Part shown: piece by piece, positions 1-5,746 of the stretch
Position numbering within the stretch: the first letter of the stretch is position 1
How the letters are laid out: each line of letters begins with the position of its first letter
From: CAZXMB01 sp964641715
Lineage (GTDB): Bacteria > Desulfobacterota > BSN033 > UBA1163
Assembly (NCBI GenBank): GCA_964641715.1
Contig: CAZXMB010000161.1
Coordinates: 1-6,706 of the forward strand
Length of the DNA: 6,706 nt
Reading direction: 5' to 3'
Program-made: the position numbers and the translations under genes
The notes under the pieces: generated by a model
The model's input: only the letters and a program-made list of their open reading frames with translations
Databases searched by the model: none
What the model was told of the DNA's origin: nothing

Positions 1-16
1 TAAATTCATAAATTCG

Positions 17-125
17 AAATTCGAATATCGAGGCACGAAACAAATTCGAATATCAAATGACCAAAATTTAAAACAATTTTAGAACATTTAGATTTAAGAA
101 TTGTTTCGAATTTCGGATTTCGTGC
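17..125. repeat. AT-rich nested inverted repeat, MITE-like
   Basis: Several inverted arms nest inside each other: GCACGAAA (33-40) with TTTCGTGC (118-125), AAATTCGAA (42-50) with TTCGAATTT (105-113), AAATG (55-59) with CATTT (85-89), and AAAATT (63-68) with AATTTT (75-80). The 13-mer AAATTCGAATATC occurs twice in direct orientation (17-29 and 42-54). Together they form one long imperfect hairpin with no coding potential. Elements built from TTCGAA/TTTCG words like this are common between genes in desulfobacterial and related genomes (from memory, not searched). It ends about 20 nt before the ribosome binding site of the next gene, so it would lie in that gene's leader or promoter region. Mobility is inferred; no target-site duplication can be shown because the left edge lies at the window boundary. 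Confidence 0.6.
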
Positions 126-143
126 TTTGGATTTCATCCGAAC

Positions 144-151
144 AAAGGAGG
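144..151 (+). promoter_or_regulatory. Shine-Dalgarno that fixes the start at 157
   Basis: AAAGGAGG lies 5 nt before ATG 157. The frame is open further upstream to a TTG at 127, but that TTG has no ribosome binding site, and starting there would place this Shine-Dalgarno inside the coding region. The ATG at 157 is therefore preferred. Confidence 0.8.
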
Positions 152-156
152 ATGCC

Positions 157-1251
157 ATGGGCCATCTTGCAGGGAAAGAAGAGGTTTTGAGGCATTTGCG
201 GAAGAGGCTTCACCAGAATCCGGTCGGGCTTCCGGAACACACCTCGGTCTATGAGATATTATCGATCCTCTTTAATGAAAAAGAGGCGGAGGTGGGAGCT
301 AAATTCCCCTTTGGGCTGGTGACCATGGAAGAGGTCCAGAAGGGAGTGGGGATGGACCGGCAGGAGCTGGAGGCCATTTTAAAAGGGATGATGAAGAAAG
401 GTCTGGTGATTTCTTCGAAGAAAGACGATACTGTTCGATACGGCCTCTCTCCGGGGATGACCGGCTTTTTTGAAATGACCTTCATGCGGTTGGATGAAAC
501 CCTTCCCATGAAGCGGCTGGCAGAATTGATGTCCGCCTATAAAAATACCCCGGAGTTTGTTCAGGAATTCTTTTCACCGGGGACAACCCGAGGCAAGGCC
601 TATGTTTACAGCGGTGTGCTTCCGGAGGTGAGAAGCGAGGTCCTGCGGTTTGATGAGGCGGCAGAGCATATTAAGCATGCGGGCCGGGGGAGTCTGACCA
701 AATGCTATTGCCGGCATGAGGCATGGCATCTCGGGAAAAACTGCTCCGCACCCATCGATGATATCTGCATGAGCCTGGGCAATGCCTCTGATTTCCTGGT
801 GGAGCAGGGATTTGCCAGGAGGGCTTCGGTCGGGGAGCTTTTGGATACCTTGAAGAAGGCGGAGGATTTCGGATTGGTCCACATCGGCGACAATGTCCAG
901 GAGCAGACGACCTTTATCTGTAACTGTTGTGGATGCTGTTGCGGTTTTTTGGAAGGGATCACCCGATACCAGTTAAAACATGCGGTCACCACCACGAATT
1001 ATTTGGCAAAGGTTGAGCGGGAGGGCTGCAATGGATGCGAGATCTGTGCGGATCATTGCCAGATCAAGGCAATCAAGGTGGAAGGGGATTATCCTGTGGT
1101 GAATGAGGAGTTTTGCATCGGGTGCGGTATCTGCGCCAGCTTCTGTCCAAGCCGTGCCATGAAAATGGAGGAAAGGGGAAAGAAAGTGATTCCGCCCAAG
1201 AACTTCAAGGACCTGATGATTCGCCTGATGAAAGAAAAAGGAAGAATGTGA
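157..1251 (+). CDS. winged-helix / 2x[4Fe-4S] ferredoxin-domain protein
   Basis: A 364-residue soluble protein, probably cytoplasmic, that carries several iron-sulfur clusters. Residues about 20-100 look like a winged-helix domain (helical stretch, then a KKGLV...VRYGLSPG wing). The middle has CYC (C183, C185), then C196 and C204, and a striking cysteine knot, CNCCGCCCG, at about 255-263. The C-terminal third is a classic two-cluster ferredoxin: C291/C294/C297/C301 and C320/C323/C326/C330, the second followed by Pro. No signal peptide or membrane segment is visible. The family occurs in strict anaerobes and is usually annotated only as a 4Fe-4S binding protein; its partner and reaction are unknown. 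The DNA-binding-like fold next to redox clusters could mean redox-dependent regulation, but the winged helix may instead be structural. It stands alone, bounded by a repeat upstream and a terminator downstream. Confidence 0.85.
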   Translation: MGHLAGKEEVLRHLRKRLHQNPVGLPEHTSVYEILSILFNEKEAEVGAKFPFGLVTMEEVQKGVGMDRQELEAILKGMMKKGLVISSKKDDTVRYGLSPGMTGFFEMTFMRLDETLPMKRLAELMSAYKNTPEFVQEFFSPGTTRGKAYVYSGVLPEVRSEVLRFDEAAEHIKHAGRGSLTKCYCRHEAWHLGKNCSAPIDDICMSLGNASDFLVEQGFARRASVGELLDTLKKAEDFGLVHIGDNVQEQTTFICNCCGCCCGFLEGITRYQLKHAVTTTNYLAKVEREGCNGCEICADHCQIKAIKVEGDYPVVNEEFCIGCGICASFCPSRAMKMEERGKKVIPPKNFKDLMIRLMKEKGRM

Positions 1252-1270
1252 AGAGAGCCTATTCGAAATG

Positions 1271-1308
1271 GTCATCCTGAACCTGATATCAGGATCTCAA
1301 CGAATGAC
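1271..1308. repeat. REP-like intergenic palindrome
   Basis: GTCAT (1271-1275) is mirrored by ATGAC (1304-1308). Inside it TCCTGA (1275-1280) mirrors TCAGGA (1289-1294), and the core CCTGATATCAGG (1282-1293) is a perfect 12-bp palindrome. Short GTCATCCTGA...TCAGGATCTC units of this kind recur between genes in many bacteria. It lies between the Fe-S gene stop and its terminator and could act as an mRNA-stabilising hairpin. That it is a dispersed repeat is recalled, not tested. Confidence 0.45.
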
Positions 1309-1314
1309 GGGCGT

Positions 1315-1357
1315 AAAGGGGATAAATTTCTTTCAGAAAGTTGATAACCCCTTTTTT
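1315..1357 (+). terminator. rho-independent terminator of the Fe-S gene
   Basis: AAAGGGG (1315-1321) pairs with CCCCTTT (1348-1354). The enclosed sequence folds a second small hairpin, CTTT/AAAG (1330-1333 with 1337-1340). A run of six T (1352-1357) follows the stem. It would end transcription from the Fe-S gene 65-100 nt after its stop and isolate it from the next pair. Confidence 0.7.
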
Positions 1358-1358
1358 A

Positions 1359-1387
1359 TTTACATCATTCCATCGTTCTGATATATT
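1359..1387 (+). promoter_or_regulatory. promoter of the nucleotidyltransferase pair, extended -10
   Basis: TTTACA (1359-1364), a 17-nt spacer, then TATATT (1382-1387) preceded by TG at 1379-1380 (extended -10). The expected start, about 7 nt after the -10 box, falls at or beside A1394, the first base of the next ATG. No Shine-Dalgarno is present before that ATG, so the message may be leaderless. The -35 box abuts the T-run of the preceding terminator. Confidence 0.65.
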
Positions 1388-1393
1388 AAATAT

Positions 1394-1606
1394 ATGAATT
1401 TCCTTGATTCTGCTAAGGTTAAGAGAGACGCTTTCATTGTCACCTCTCTCTTTGAGGAGTCTGATGAGAAATCCTATTGGCTTTCAAAGACCCCGTATGA
1501 ACGCCTTGCCGCCTTAGAATTCATGCGACAGATCATCTATGGCTACGATCCATCTACCACCCGACTTCAAAGAGTTTTTGAAGTTACTCAACGCAAAGCA
1601 GGTTGA
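1394..1606 (+). CDS. small conserved protein upstream of nucleotidyltransferase
   Basis: A 70-residue, highly charged, soluble protein of unknown function. The C-terminal half, roughly ERLAALEFMRQIIYGYDPST followed by TRLQRVFEV, matches a pattern I recall from small proteins encoded just ahead of minimal nucleotidyltransferases in many bacteria. This suggests a two-gene unit, possibly antitoxin plus toxin, but no function is shown. There is no Shine-Dalgarno; the promoter suggests a leaderless start at ATG 1394. The last 68 nt overlap the next gene in the +1 frame, and both reading frames there carry what look like conserved residues. It could also be a regulatory subunit rather than an antitoxin. 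Confidence 0.65.
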   Translation: MNFLDSAKVKRDAFIVTSLFEESDEKSYWLSKTPYERLAALEFMRQIIYGYDPSTTRLQRVFEVTQRKAG

Positions 1607-1988
1607 GTATCTGTTAATCGGCGGTTACGCTGTGGGTTATCATGGCTATCCACGTGCTACCGCCGATATGGATCTTTGGATCGCAATCAACCAGCAGAAT
1701 GCCGAAAAGGTTGTAGCTATATTAAGGGAATTTGGATTTAATGTCCCTGATTTATCAACCGAATTATTCATGAAACCAAACCAGATCATTCGGATGGGTG
1801 TGCCACCCGTCAGGATTGAGATTATGACCACTATTTCGGGAGTAAGCTTTGAGGAGTGCTATCCTGAACGAGTGAAAGATAAACTCGACGGAGTTGAGGT
1901 GAATCTCATTAGCCTTAGGCATCTTAAAATCAACAAGAAGGCCTTTGGCCGGCACAAGGATTTGGATGATCTGGAAAATCTTCCTTAA
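1539..1988 (+). CDS. minimal nucleotidyltransferase (AbiEii/DUF6036-like)
   Basis: A 149-residue protein with the polymerase-beta-type nucleotidyltransferase signature: GG at 28-29 in LLIGGYAVGYHGYPRAT, then the metal-binding pair D43-x-D45 (ADMDLW), with a likely third carboxylate at E94 (VRIEIM). The C-terminal stretch KINKKAFGRHKDLDDLENL (131-149) is typical of the small single-domain members. Such enzymes transfer a nucleotide to a protein, RNA or small molecule; several homologues are toxins (AbiEii/MenT type) or modify a partner. The target here is unknown. The start at ATG 1539 keeps the conserved PPDFKEFLKLLN helix, although it has no clear Shine-Dalgarno and lies inside the previous gene. 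The stop is only 24 nt from the convergent ligase stop, and I see no terminator in that gap. Confidence 0.8.
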   Translation: MATIHLPPDFKEFLKLLNAKQVEYLLIGGYAVGYHGYPRATADMDLWIAINQQNAEKVVAILREFGFNVPDLSTELFMKPNQIIRMGVPPVRIEIMTTISGVSFEECYPERVKDKLDGVEVNLISLRHLKINKKAFGRHKDLDDLENLP

Positions 1989-2012
1989 TTCATAACAGAT
2001 GAACCCTGGTCC

Positions 2013-3377
2013 TTATCGGTATCTCTCTTCAAACATGGGGGTTTTCTTGGTCACCCTTCCCAATCCTTCGGGTGCGACGAATTCTACTTCAGACCGAACC
2101 CGGTAGACCTCCAGCATTCGGGCTTCGATCTCCCTGGCCAAATCGGGCAATTGATCGGGCTGGATCCCAGCCCCGTATTCCACTTTTATTTTTAAGGGTG
2201 GAGTGATGTTTGGCAGAGGTTCGGTCAGGACAATCCTCATGGCTCCTGTTACCCTCGGGATAAAGGAGGTGATCACATCCCGTACCGCAATCGGGAAGAC
2301 GCTCACTCCTTCCACAAAGAGCCGATCACTCAACCGTCCAAGGTGCTTGATCCGATAACCCGGGCCCGGGTATCCGCATTCACAGGGATGAATGAAGACC
2401 TGGATGACATCTCCCAGCCGATATTTAACAAGGGGTAATCCTTCTCGATCCAGAGAGGTGATCAGGCCCTCTCCGATCGCTCCGTTTTGGACCTCGATGG
2501 GCTGGTGAGTATCCAGATCAATCAGATCCTCTACCCATATACTGAGGTCAAGGGCAACCTCATGGAGCCCCTGATATTCCCCTGCCATGCAGGAGCCGGA
2601 GAAACCCTCGCTGTTAATCATCAGATAGTCGTTCCATTTTCCTCCGAAAGCTCCTTCCATTCGCTTACGGATAGAGGGGATTCCAACGCCCGGTTCACCG
2701 GTCAAAAGGAGTTTCTTAATCCCAAGTTCTGAGACGGATTTGCCGGTCATCTTATCGTAGGCCTCGATCAGGGCTTCAGCAAAGGAAGGGGTTGACATCA
2801 GGGCATTGGGGCGGAGGATCTTGGAATATTCCACAATTTTTTCCATCGGGGTTTCAGCACCGAGGTCCAGGCAGAGAATGCCCATATATTGGAGAGGTGT
2901 TTTAACGATGCCTCCAGCCCATCCTCCACTCAGGGGAAAGCAGAAGAGGACCCGGTCTCCAGGACGTATCCCTGCCAACCAGAAAACCCGTGCGGTTCCC
3001 TCATTCCAGCGGTCAAAATCATGCTGGGTAAAGGAGTAGGTGAAGGTCGGCATTCCGGTCGTCCCGCCGGTTGTCTTGGTGATGATGATCTTTTCCGGTG
3101 GGCAACAAAGGTGCATTCCAAAAGGATGATTGAAACGTTCGAGTGATTCTCTCTGACTCTGCCTCTCCCCCTCCTTGTCCATCAGAGGAGGGATCCTCCT
3201 GAAATCCTCCCAGGTCTTTATATCCTCAGGTTGAAAACCGGTATCGTCAAATTTTCGTTTATAAAATTCGGATCGGGAATAACAGTACTTTAATTGTTTT
3301 CGCAATCTTCGGAGGCGGACCTTTTCAATTTCCTCCCGGCTCAGAAGCTCTCGCTTTTCATTCCATACCTTTTCCAT
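2013..3377 (-). CDS. PaaK-like adenylate-forming CoA ligase
   Basis: An ANL-superfamily enzyme of the phenylacetate-CoA ligase type, expected to activate a carboxylic acid with ATP and pass it to CoA or another acceptor. Numbered from the outer ATG (3383), the motifs are: phosphate-binding loop TTGGTTGMP (104-112), LLTGEPG (226-232), the YRLGD motif (321-325), a CEC pair (334-336) in the position where PaaK relatives often have Cys, and the hinge GRLSDRLFVEGVSVFP (349-364). The C-terminal subdomain ends LGRVTKKTPMFEERY, whose lysines could supply the catalytic Lys. At about 454 residues it is full length. The ATG at 3377 is preferred because GCGAGG touches the ATG at 3383 but is 6 nt from 3377. 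It lies 16 nt after agmatinase, so is probably co-transcribed. The substrate is unknown; aryl, acyl or amino acids are all possible. Confidence 0.82.
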   Translation of the reverse strand: MEKVWNEKRELLSREEIEKVRLRRLRKQLKYCYSRSEFYKRKFDDTGFQPEDIKTWEDFRRIPPLMDKEGERQSQRESLERFNHPFGMHLCCPPEKIIITKTTGGTTGMPTFTYSFTQHDFDRWNEGTARVFWLAGIRPGDRVLFCFPLSGGWAGGIVKTPLQYMGILCLDLGAETPMEKIVEYSKILRPNALMSTPSFAEALIEAYDKMTGKSVSELGIKKLLLTGEPGVGIPSIRKRMEGAFGGKWNDYLMINSEGFSGSCMAGEYQGLHEVALDLSIWVEDLIDLDTHQPIEVQNGAIGEGLITSLDREGLPLVKYRLGDVIQVFIHPCECGYPGPGYRIKHLGRLSDRLFVEGVSVFPIAVRDVITSFIPRVTGAMRIVLTEPLPNITPPLKIKVEYGAGIQPDQLPDLAREIEARMLEVYRVRSEVEFVAPEGLGRVTKKTPMFEERYR

Positions 3378-3399
3378 GGCCATCCTCGCTGAAAGGAAT

Positions 3400-4263
3400 T
3401 CAGGGGCAGAAAGTTAAGATCATTTCTCTGAGAATCACAGAAGCGGTTACCGAAGAGATCTGGGTTGGATCGTAATCCGGAGTGAGCTCGACGAGGTCGA
3501 ACCCAATGACGTGCAGGCTCCGTAGCCTCTTGAAGAGGGATAGGAGCTCCTGAAAGGTCAGACCGCCGGGTTCGGGTGTCCCCACTCCCGGAAGAAGGCC
3601 CGGGTCGATCACATCGAGATCGAGCGTGATATAGACCGGTTTACCTTTAAGATGTTTTTCCATCGATCTCAGAGGACCCTGTTTAATGGGAACGAGAGAC
3701 TTCATCCTCTTTGCCAAATCAAATTCTTCCTCTGTCCCCGACCGGACCCCGATCTGGAAAAATCTCCCTTTTTCAAGATGGTCTCCGATCCTTTTCATCA
3801 CGGTGCTATGGGAGAGCCTTTCGCCGAGGTAGTCCTCCCTGAGATCGGTGTGAGCGTCGATATGGATGAGATGAAGATGGGGATAGACATGCAAGATCTC
3901 CTCGATCACAGGAAGGGTGATGAGATGATCCCCTCCGAGAAGGATCGGAAATTTCCTTTTCAGGAGGATCTTCCTGACACTTTTTCGAATTAAATGAAGA
4001 GAGAGTTTTTTTTCTCCAAGGGGCAGTTCCAGATCCCCCATATCATGAATCAAAAGCTGCTCCAGATCCTTATGAAAGTAGGGGCTGAAGGTTTCGATCC
4101 CCCATGAAGCCCTGCGAATGGCAGAGGGACCGAAACGGGCTCCCGGACGAAAGGAGGCTGAACCATCGTAGGGCACCCCGAGAATAACGATCTTACTCCT
4201 CTCAAAAGAAGCCTTTGCGGAGATATAGTTTGTCTCTATAAAAGGAAGTTTCATTCCAACCAT
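3400..4263 (-). CDS. speB: agmatinase (ureohydrolase family)
   Basis: A 287-residue manganese ureohydrolase, usual length for the family. It is expected to hydrolyse agmatine to putrescine and urea in the cytoplasm. All the metal-binding motifs are present: GGDH (110-113, H113), DAHTD (136-140), SHST (151-154), DLDVIDP (215-221) and GTPEPGGL (228-235). The upstream GARFGPSAIR (41-50) is also typical. Substrate choice (agmatine rather than guanidinobutyrate or arginine) is inferred mainly from the adjacent arginine decarboxylase. Two starts are possible, ATG 4263 and ATG 4254; neither has a good Shine-Dalgarno, and the longer one is given. The 124-nt gap to the decarboxylase gene is larger than the other gaps in the cluster and contains a weak GGTCT/AGACC hairpin (4321-4325 with 4339-4343), but no convincing promoter. 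Confidence 0.88.
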   Translation of the reverse strand: MVGMKLPFIETNYISAKASFERSKIVILGVPYDGSASFRPGARFGPSAIRRASWGIETFSPYFHKDLEQLLIHDMGDLELPLGEKKLSLHLIRKSVRKILLKRKFPILLGGDHLITLPVIEEILHVYPHLHLIHIDAHTDLREDYLGERLSHSTVMKRIGDHLEKGRFFQIGVRSGTEEEFDLAKRMKSLVPIKQGPLRSMEKHLKGKPVYITLDLDVIDPGLLPGVGTPEPGGLTFQELLSLFKRLRSLHVIGFDLVELTPDYDPTQISSVTASVILREMILTFCP

Positions 4264-4387
4264 TCGTTCAATGAAGTTTGAGGATATCGATCTTTGGGCA
4301 ATGGTCGTTTCACTATGAAGGGTCTTTTATTGATGTTGAGACCAGGCTGGCCTTGTGACGCATTCTCCTGGCGAAGCGCAGGCTAAT

Positions 4388-4870
4388 TTACCCGGTTTCC
4401 TCTCTGTCCCACAGGACGACCGCCGCCAGGGTGGCTCCGACCTTGCGGACCCTGTGTTCGACTGCAATCGATATAAGATCTTTGATCTCCCGCAGTCGCA
4501 ACTTCATCGCCTCCATGGCCATGCGCCGAACCATTTCTTCAATCTCTGCCTTCGGTCCTCGGGAAGAGTATTCCATGATTAATCCCGGATAATGCGGTTT
4601 CTTCGGAAGGGCAACGGCCACGGCGGAAGAGATGATCTCGCCGGGGACATCGCTGGTGATTGAGGCATAGGCTGTAGGGACCAGAGACCCGGGGGGAAGG
4701 GGAACAGGGGCAATGAGCTGGCACTGGGGCGGCACGATACTGCTCATTTTGACCAGGTTGGTATCCCCGATCCCTGCACAGAGAAGGGCTCCATCGAAGG
4801 CATTCAGGGGCGTAAAACCCTCCGAGGCTCCGGAAACCAGAAAATAATGGGTAGGTGTTTTAATGATCAC
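4388..4870 (-). CDS. pdaD: pyruvoyl-dependent arginine decarboxylase
   Basis: A 160-residue proenzyme that converts arginine to agmatine and CO2 using a pyruvoyl group instead of pyridoxal phosphate. The self-cleavage site is visible at S43-S44 within NLVKMSSIVPP; cleavage would give a short beta chain and an alpha chain starting with the pyruvoyl group. The surrounding pieces match the family: GIGDTNLV (33-40), PLPPGSLVPTAYA (57-69), and the catalytic Glu in GLIMEYS (E100). The start is GTG, supported by AAGGAG 7 nt upstream. It lies 36 nt after the regulator gene and before agmatinase, giving the two-step arginine-to-putrescine route. Homologues are typical of archaea and some anaerobic or chlamydial bacteria. 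Confidence 0.9.
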   Translation of the reverse strand: MIIKTPTHYFLVSGASEGFTPLNAFDGALLCAGIGDTNLVKMSSIVPPQCQLIAPVPLPPGSLVPTAYASITSDVPGEIISSAVAVALPKKPHYPGLIMEYSSRGPKAEIEEMVRRMAMEAMKLRLREIKDLISIAVEHRVRKVGATLAAVVLWDREETG

Positions 4871-4877
4871 TGCTCCT

Positions 4878-4883
4878 CTCCTT
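4878..4883 (-). promoter_or_regulatory. Shine-Dalgarno supporting the GTG start of the decarboxylase
   Basis: Read on the reverse strand, AAGGAG ends 7 nt before GTG 4870. A second AGGAG lies only 2 nt from the GTG. The strong purine block supports GTG as the start although ATG is absent. Confidence 0.7.
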
Positions 4884-4906
4884 TTTTAAGATTAATATCC
4901 ATCTAT

Positions 4907-5443
4907 TTAAAAAGAAGGGGGAGAACTGATCCACAGGATCACCGCTTCCTTCGAACCGCTGTTGTGAAGCCAATGCTCCTTCTCTGCCGAAAGGTAGAAA
5001 CATTCCCCTTTTTTCAGCTTCAGGATTTCCCTCCCGAAGCGAAGGTTGATCCTCCCCCGGAGGAGGTAACCGAACTCTTCCCCCTCATGGGGATTTTCCT
5101 TTGGGGTTGACTCTCCCCTCCTGAGGGTCAGGAGGATGGGTTCCAACCGCCGATTCGTGGACCCTGGCACCAGCAGCTCAAACTTGGTGATCTTCTCTTT
5201 CTCAATGGCTACGCGGTCCTTTCCCCGATAAATGATCTTTTCCTGCGATGCCTCCTTAAAAAAATCGGAGATGTTCTCATCCAGGGCATCGAGTATCTGG
5301 ACCAGGCTGTCCAGAGAAATGGACGTCAGATCCCGTTCAATCTGGGAAATAAACCCCTTGGTCAGATTGGCTCGCTCCGCCAGTTCCTCCTGGGTCAGGT
5401 TGCTCAACTGTCTTAAATTCTTGATGCGCTCTCCAATTTTCAT
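4907..5443 (-). CDS. XRE-family HTH regulator with C-terminal cupin (PuuR-like)
   Basis: A 178-residue transcription factor. Residues 5-60 form an XRE helix-turn-helix (LTQEELAERANLTKGFISQIER, 16-37, covers the recognition region). A cupin sensor follows at about 102-175, with HEGEEFGYLLRG (119-130) and the second motif carrying H157 and H160. This architecture and the first cupin motif resemble PuuR of Escherichia coli, which represses putrescine catabolism and responds to putrescine. As the first gene of the arginine decarboxylase-agmatinase cluster, it probably senses a polyamine or an intermediate and autoregulates the operon. The ATG at 5443 has a modest AGG 5 nt upstream. The predicted 5' leader is about 85 nt. 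The actual ligand is not known. Confidence 0.87.
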   Translation of the reverse strand: MKIGERIKNLRQLSNLTQEELAERANLTKGFISQIERDLTSISLDSLVQILDALDENISDFFKEASQEKIIYRGKDRVAIEKEKITKFELLVPGSTNRRLEPILLTLRRGESTPKENPHEGEEFGYLLRGRINLRFGREILKLKKGECFYLSAEKEHWLHNSGSKEAVILWISSPPSF

Positions 5444-5492
5444 ATAACCTGAAGCACAGTATACAAAGAAATTAGTTTAGCAATATGTAAGC

Positions 5493-5541
5493 AAGTATAA
5501 AAAGAATTAAGTTTAATAAACTAAACTTGAAACAAGTATAA
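5493..5541. repeat. direct repeat flanking the operator
   Basis: CAAGTATAA occurs at 5493-5501 and again at 5533-5541, exactly 40 bp apart (about four helical turns). The right copy contains the -10 box of the reverse-strand promoter; the left copy has no matching -35 and lies downstream of the start. The pair brackets the inverted repeat at 5510-5528 and could be a second set of regulator contacts. Confidence 0.4.
5510..5528. promoter_or_regulatory. probable operator of the XRE-cupin regulator
   Basis: A perfect inverted repeat: AAGTTTA (5510-5516), 5-nt spacer, TAAACTT (5522-5528). It covers about +1 to +19 relative to the predicted reverse-strand transcription start. A related half-site, TTAGTTTA, lies at 5473-5480. 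The position suits repression by the first gene product; binding is inferred. Confidence 0.6.
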
Positions 5542-5562
5542 CGCGCTTTTTAGGTTTGTCAA
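5535..5562 (-). promoter_or_regulatory. promoter of the regulator-decarboxylase-agmatinase-ligase operon
   Basis: On the reverse strand there is a consensus TTGACA (5562-5557), a 16-nt spacer and TATACT (5540-5535, one mismatch to consensus). The start is expected near 5528, about 85 nt before the regulator ATG. This is the best sigma-70-type promoter match in the window. Confidence 0.75.
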
Positions 5563-5595
5563 GCATTTTTTAAGATTTCCGGGGAAAGTCCCTGA

Positions 5596-5611
5596 GATCT
5601 CAAGTGAGATC
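5596..5611 (+). other. short perfect hairpin in the long intergenic region
   Basis: GATCTCA (5596-5602) and TGAGATC (5605-5611) form a 7-bp inverted repeat with a 2-nt centre, or 6 bp with an AAGT loop. It is followed by the palindrome CCTGCAGG (5616-5623). No T-run follows, so it is not an obvious terminator. It may be the 5' part of a structured RNA with the elements at 5747-5852. Confidence 0.3.
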
Positions 5612-5746
5612 CCTGCCTGCAGGTAACCACGCGTCTCCAGAGGACAGGGGAGGGGAGAAAGGGGAGGATAGCCAGATGAATGTCACTAACCATCGAAATG
5701 AGTAAGAGTGAAAAGCAGATTAACCCCTTTTCGACAAGAATAAAGA

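Noticed and set aside
127..156. TTG at 127 as the start of the Fe-S protein.
   Set aside because: No ribosome binding site; a strong AAAGGAGG correctly spaced for ATG 157 lies inside this extension.
1989..2012. Bidirectional terminator between the convergent nucleotidyltransferase and ligase genes.
   Set aside because: The 24-nt gap has no inverted repeat with a T-run on either strand.
2487..3146. Forward-strand open frames inside the ligase gene.
   Set aside because: They are antisense to a full-length gene with conserved motifs and have no family features or ribosome binding sites of their own.
4338..4356. Short resemblance of GAGACCAGGCTGGCC to the human Alu consensus.
   Set aside because: Only about 15 bases with a mismatch, between two clearly bacterial genes; best explained as chance.
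5495..5500. TATACT on the reverse strand (left copy of the direct repeat) as a second operon promoter.
   Set aside because: No acceptable -35 hexamer at 16-18 nt upstream.
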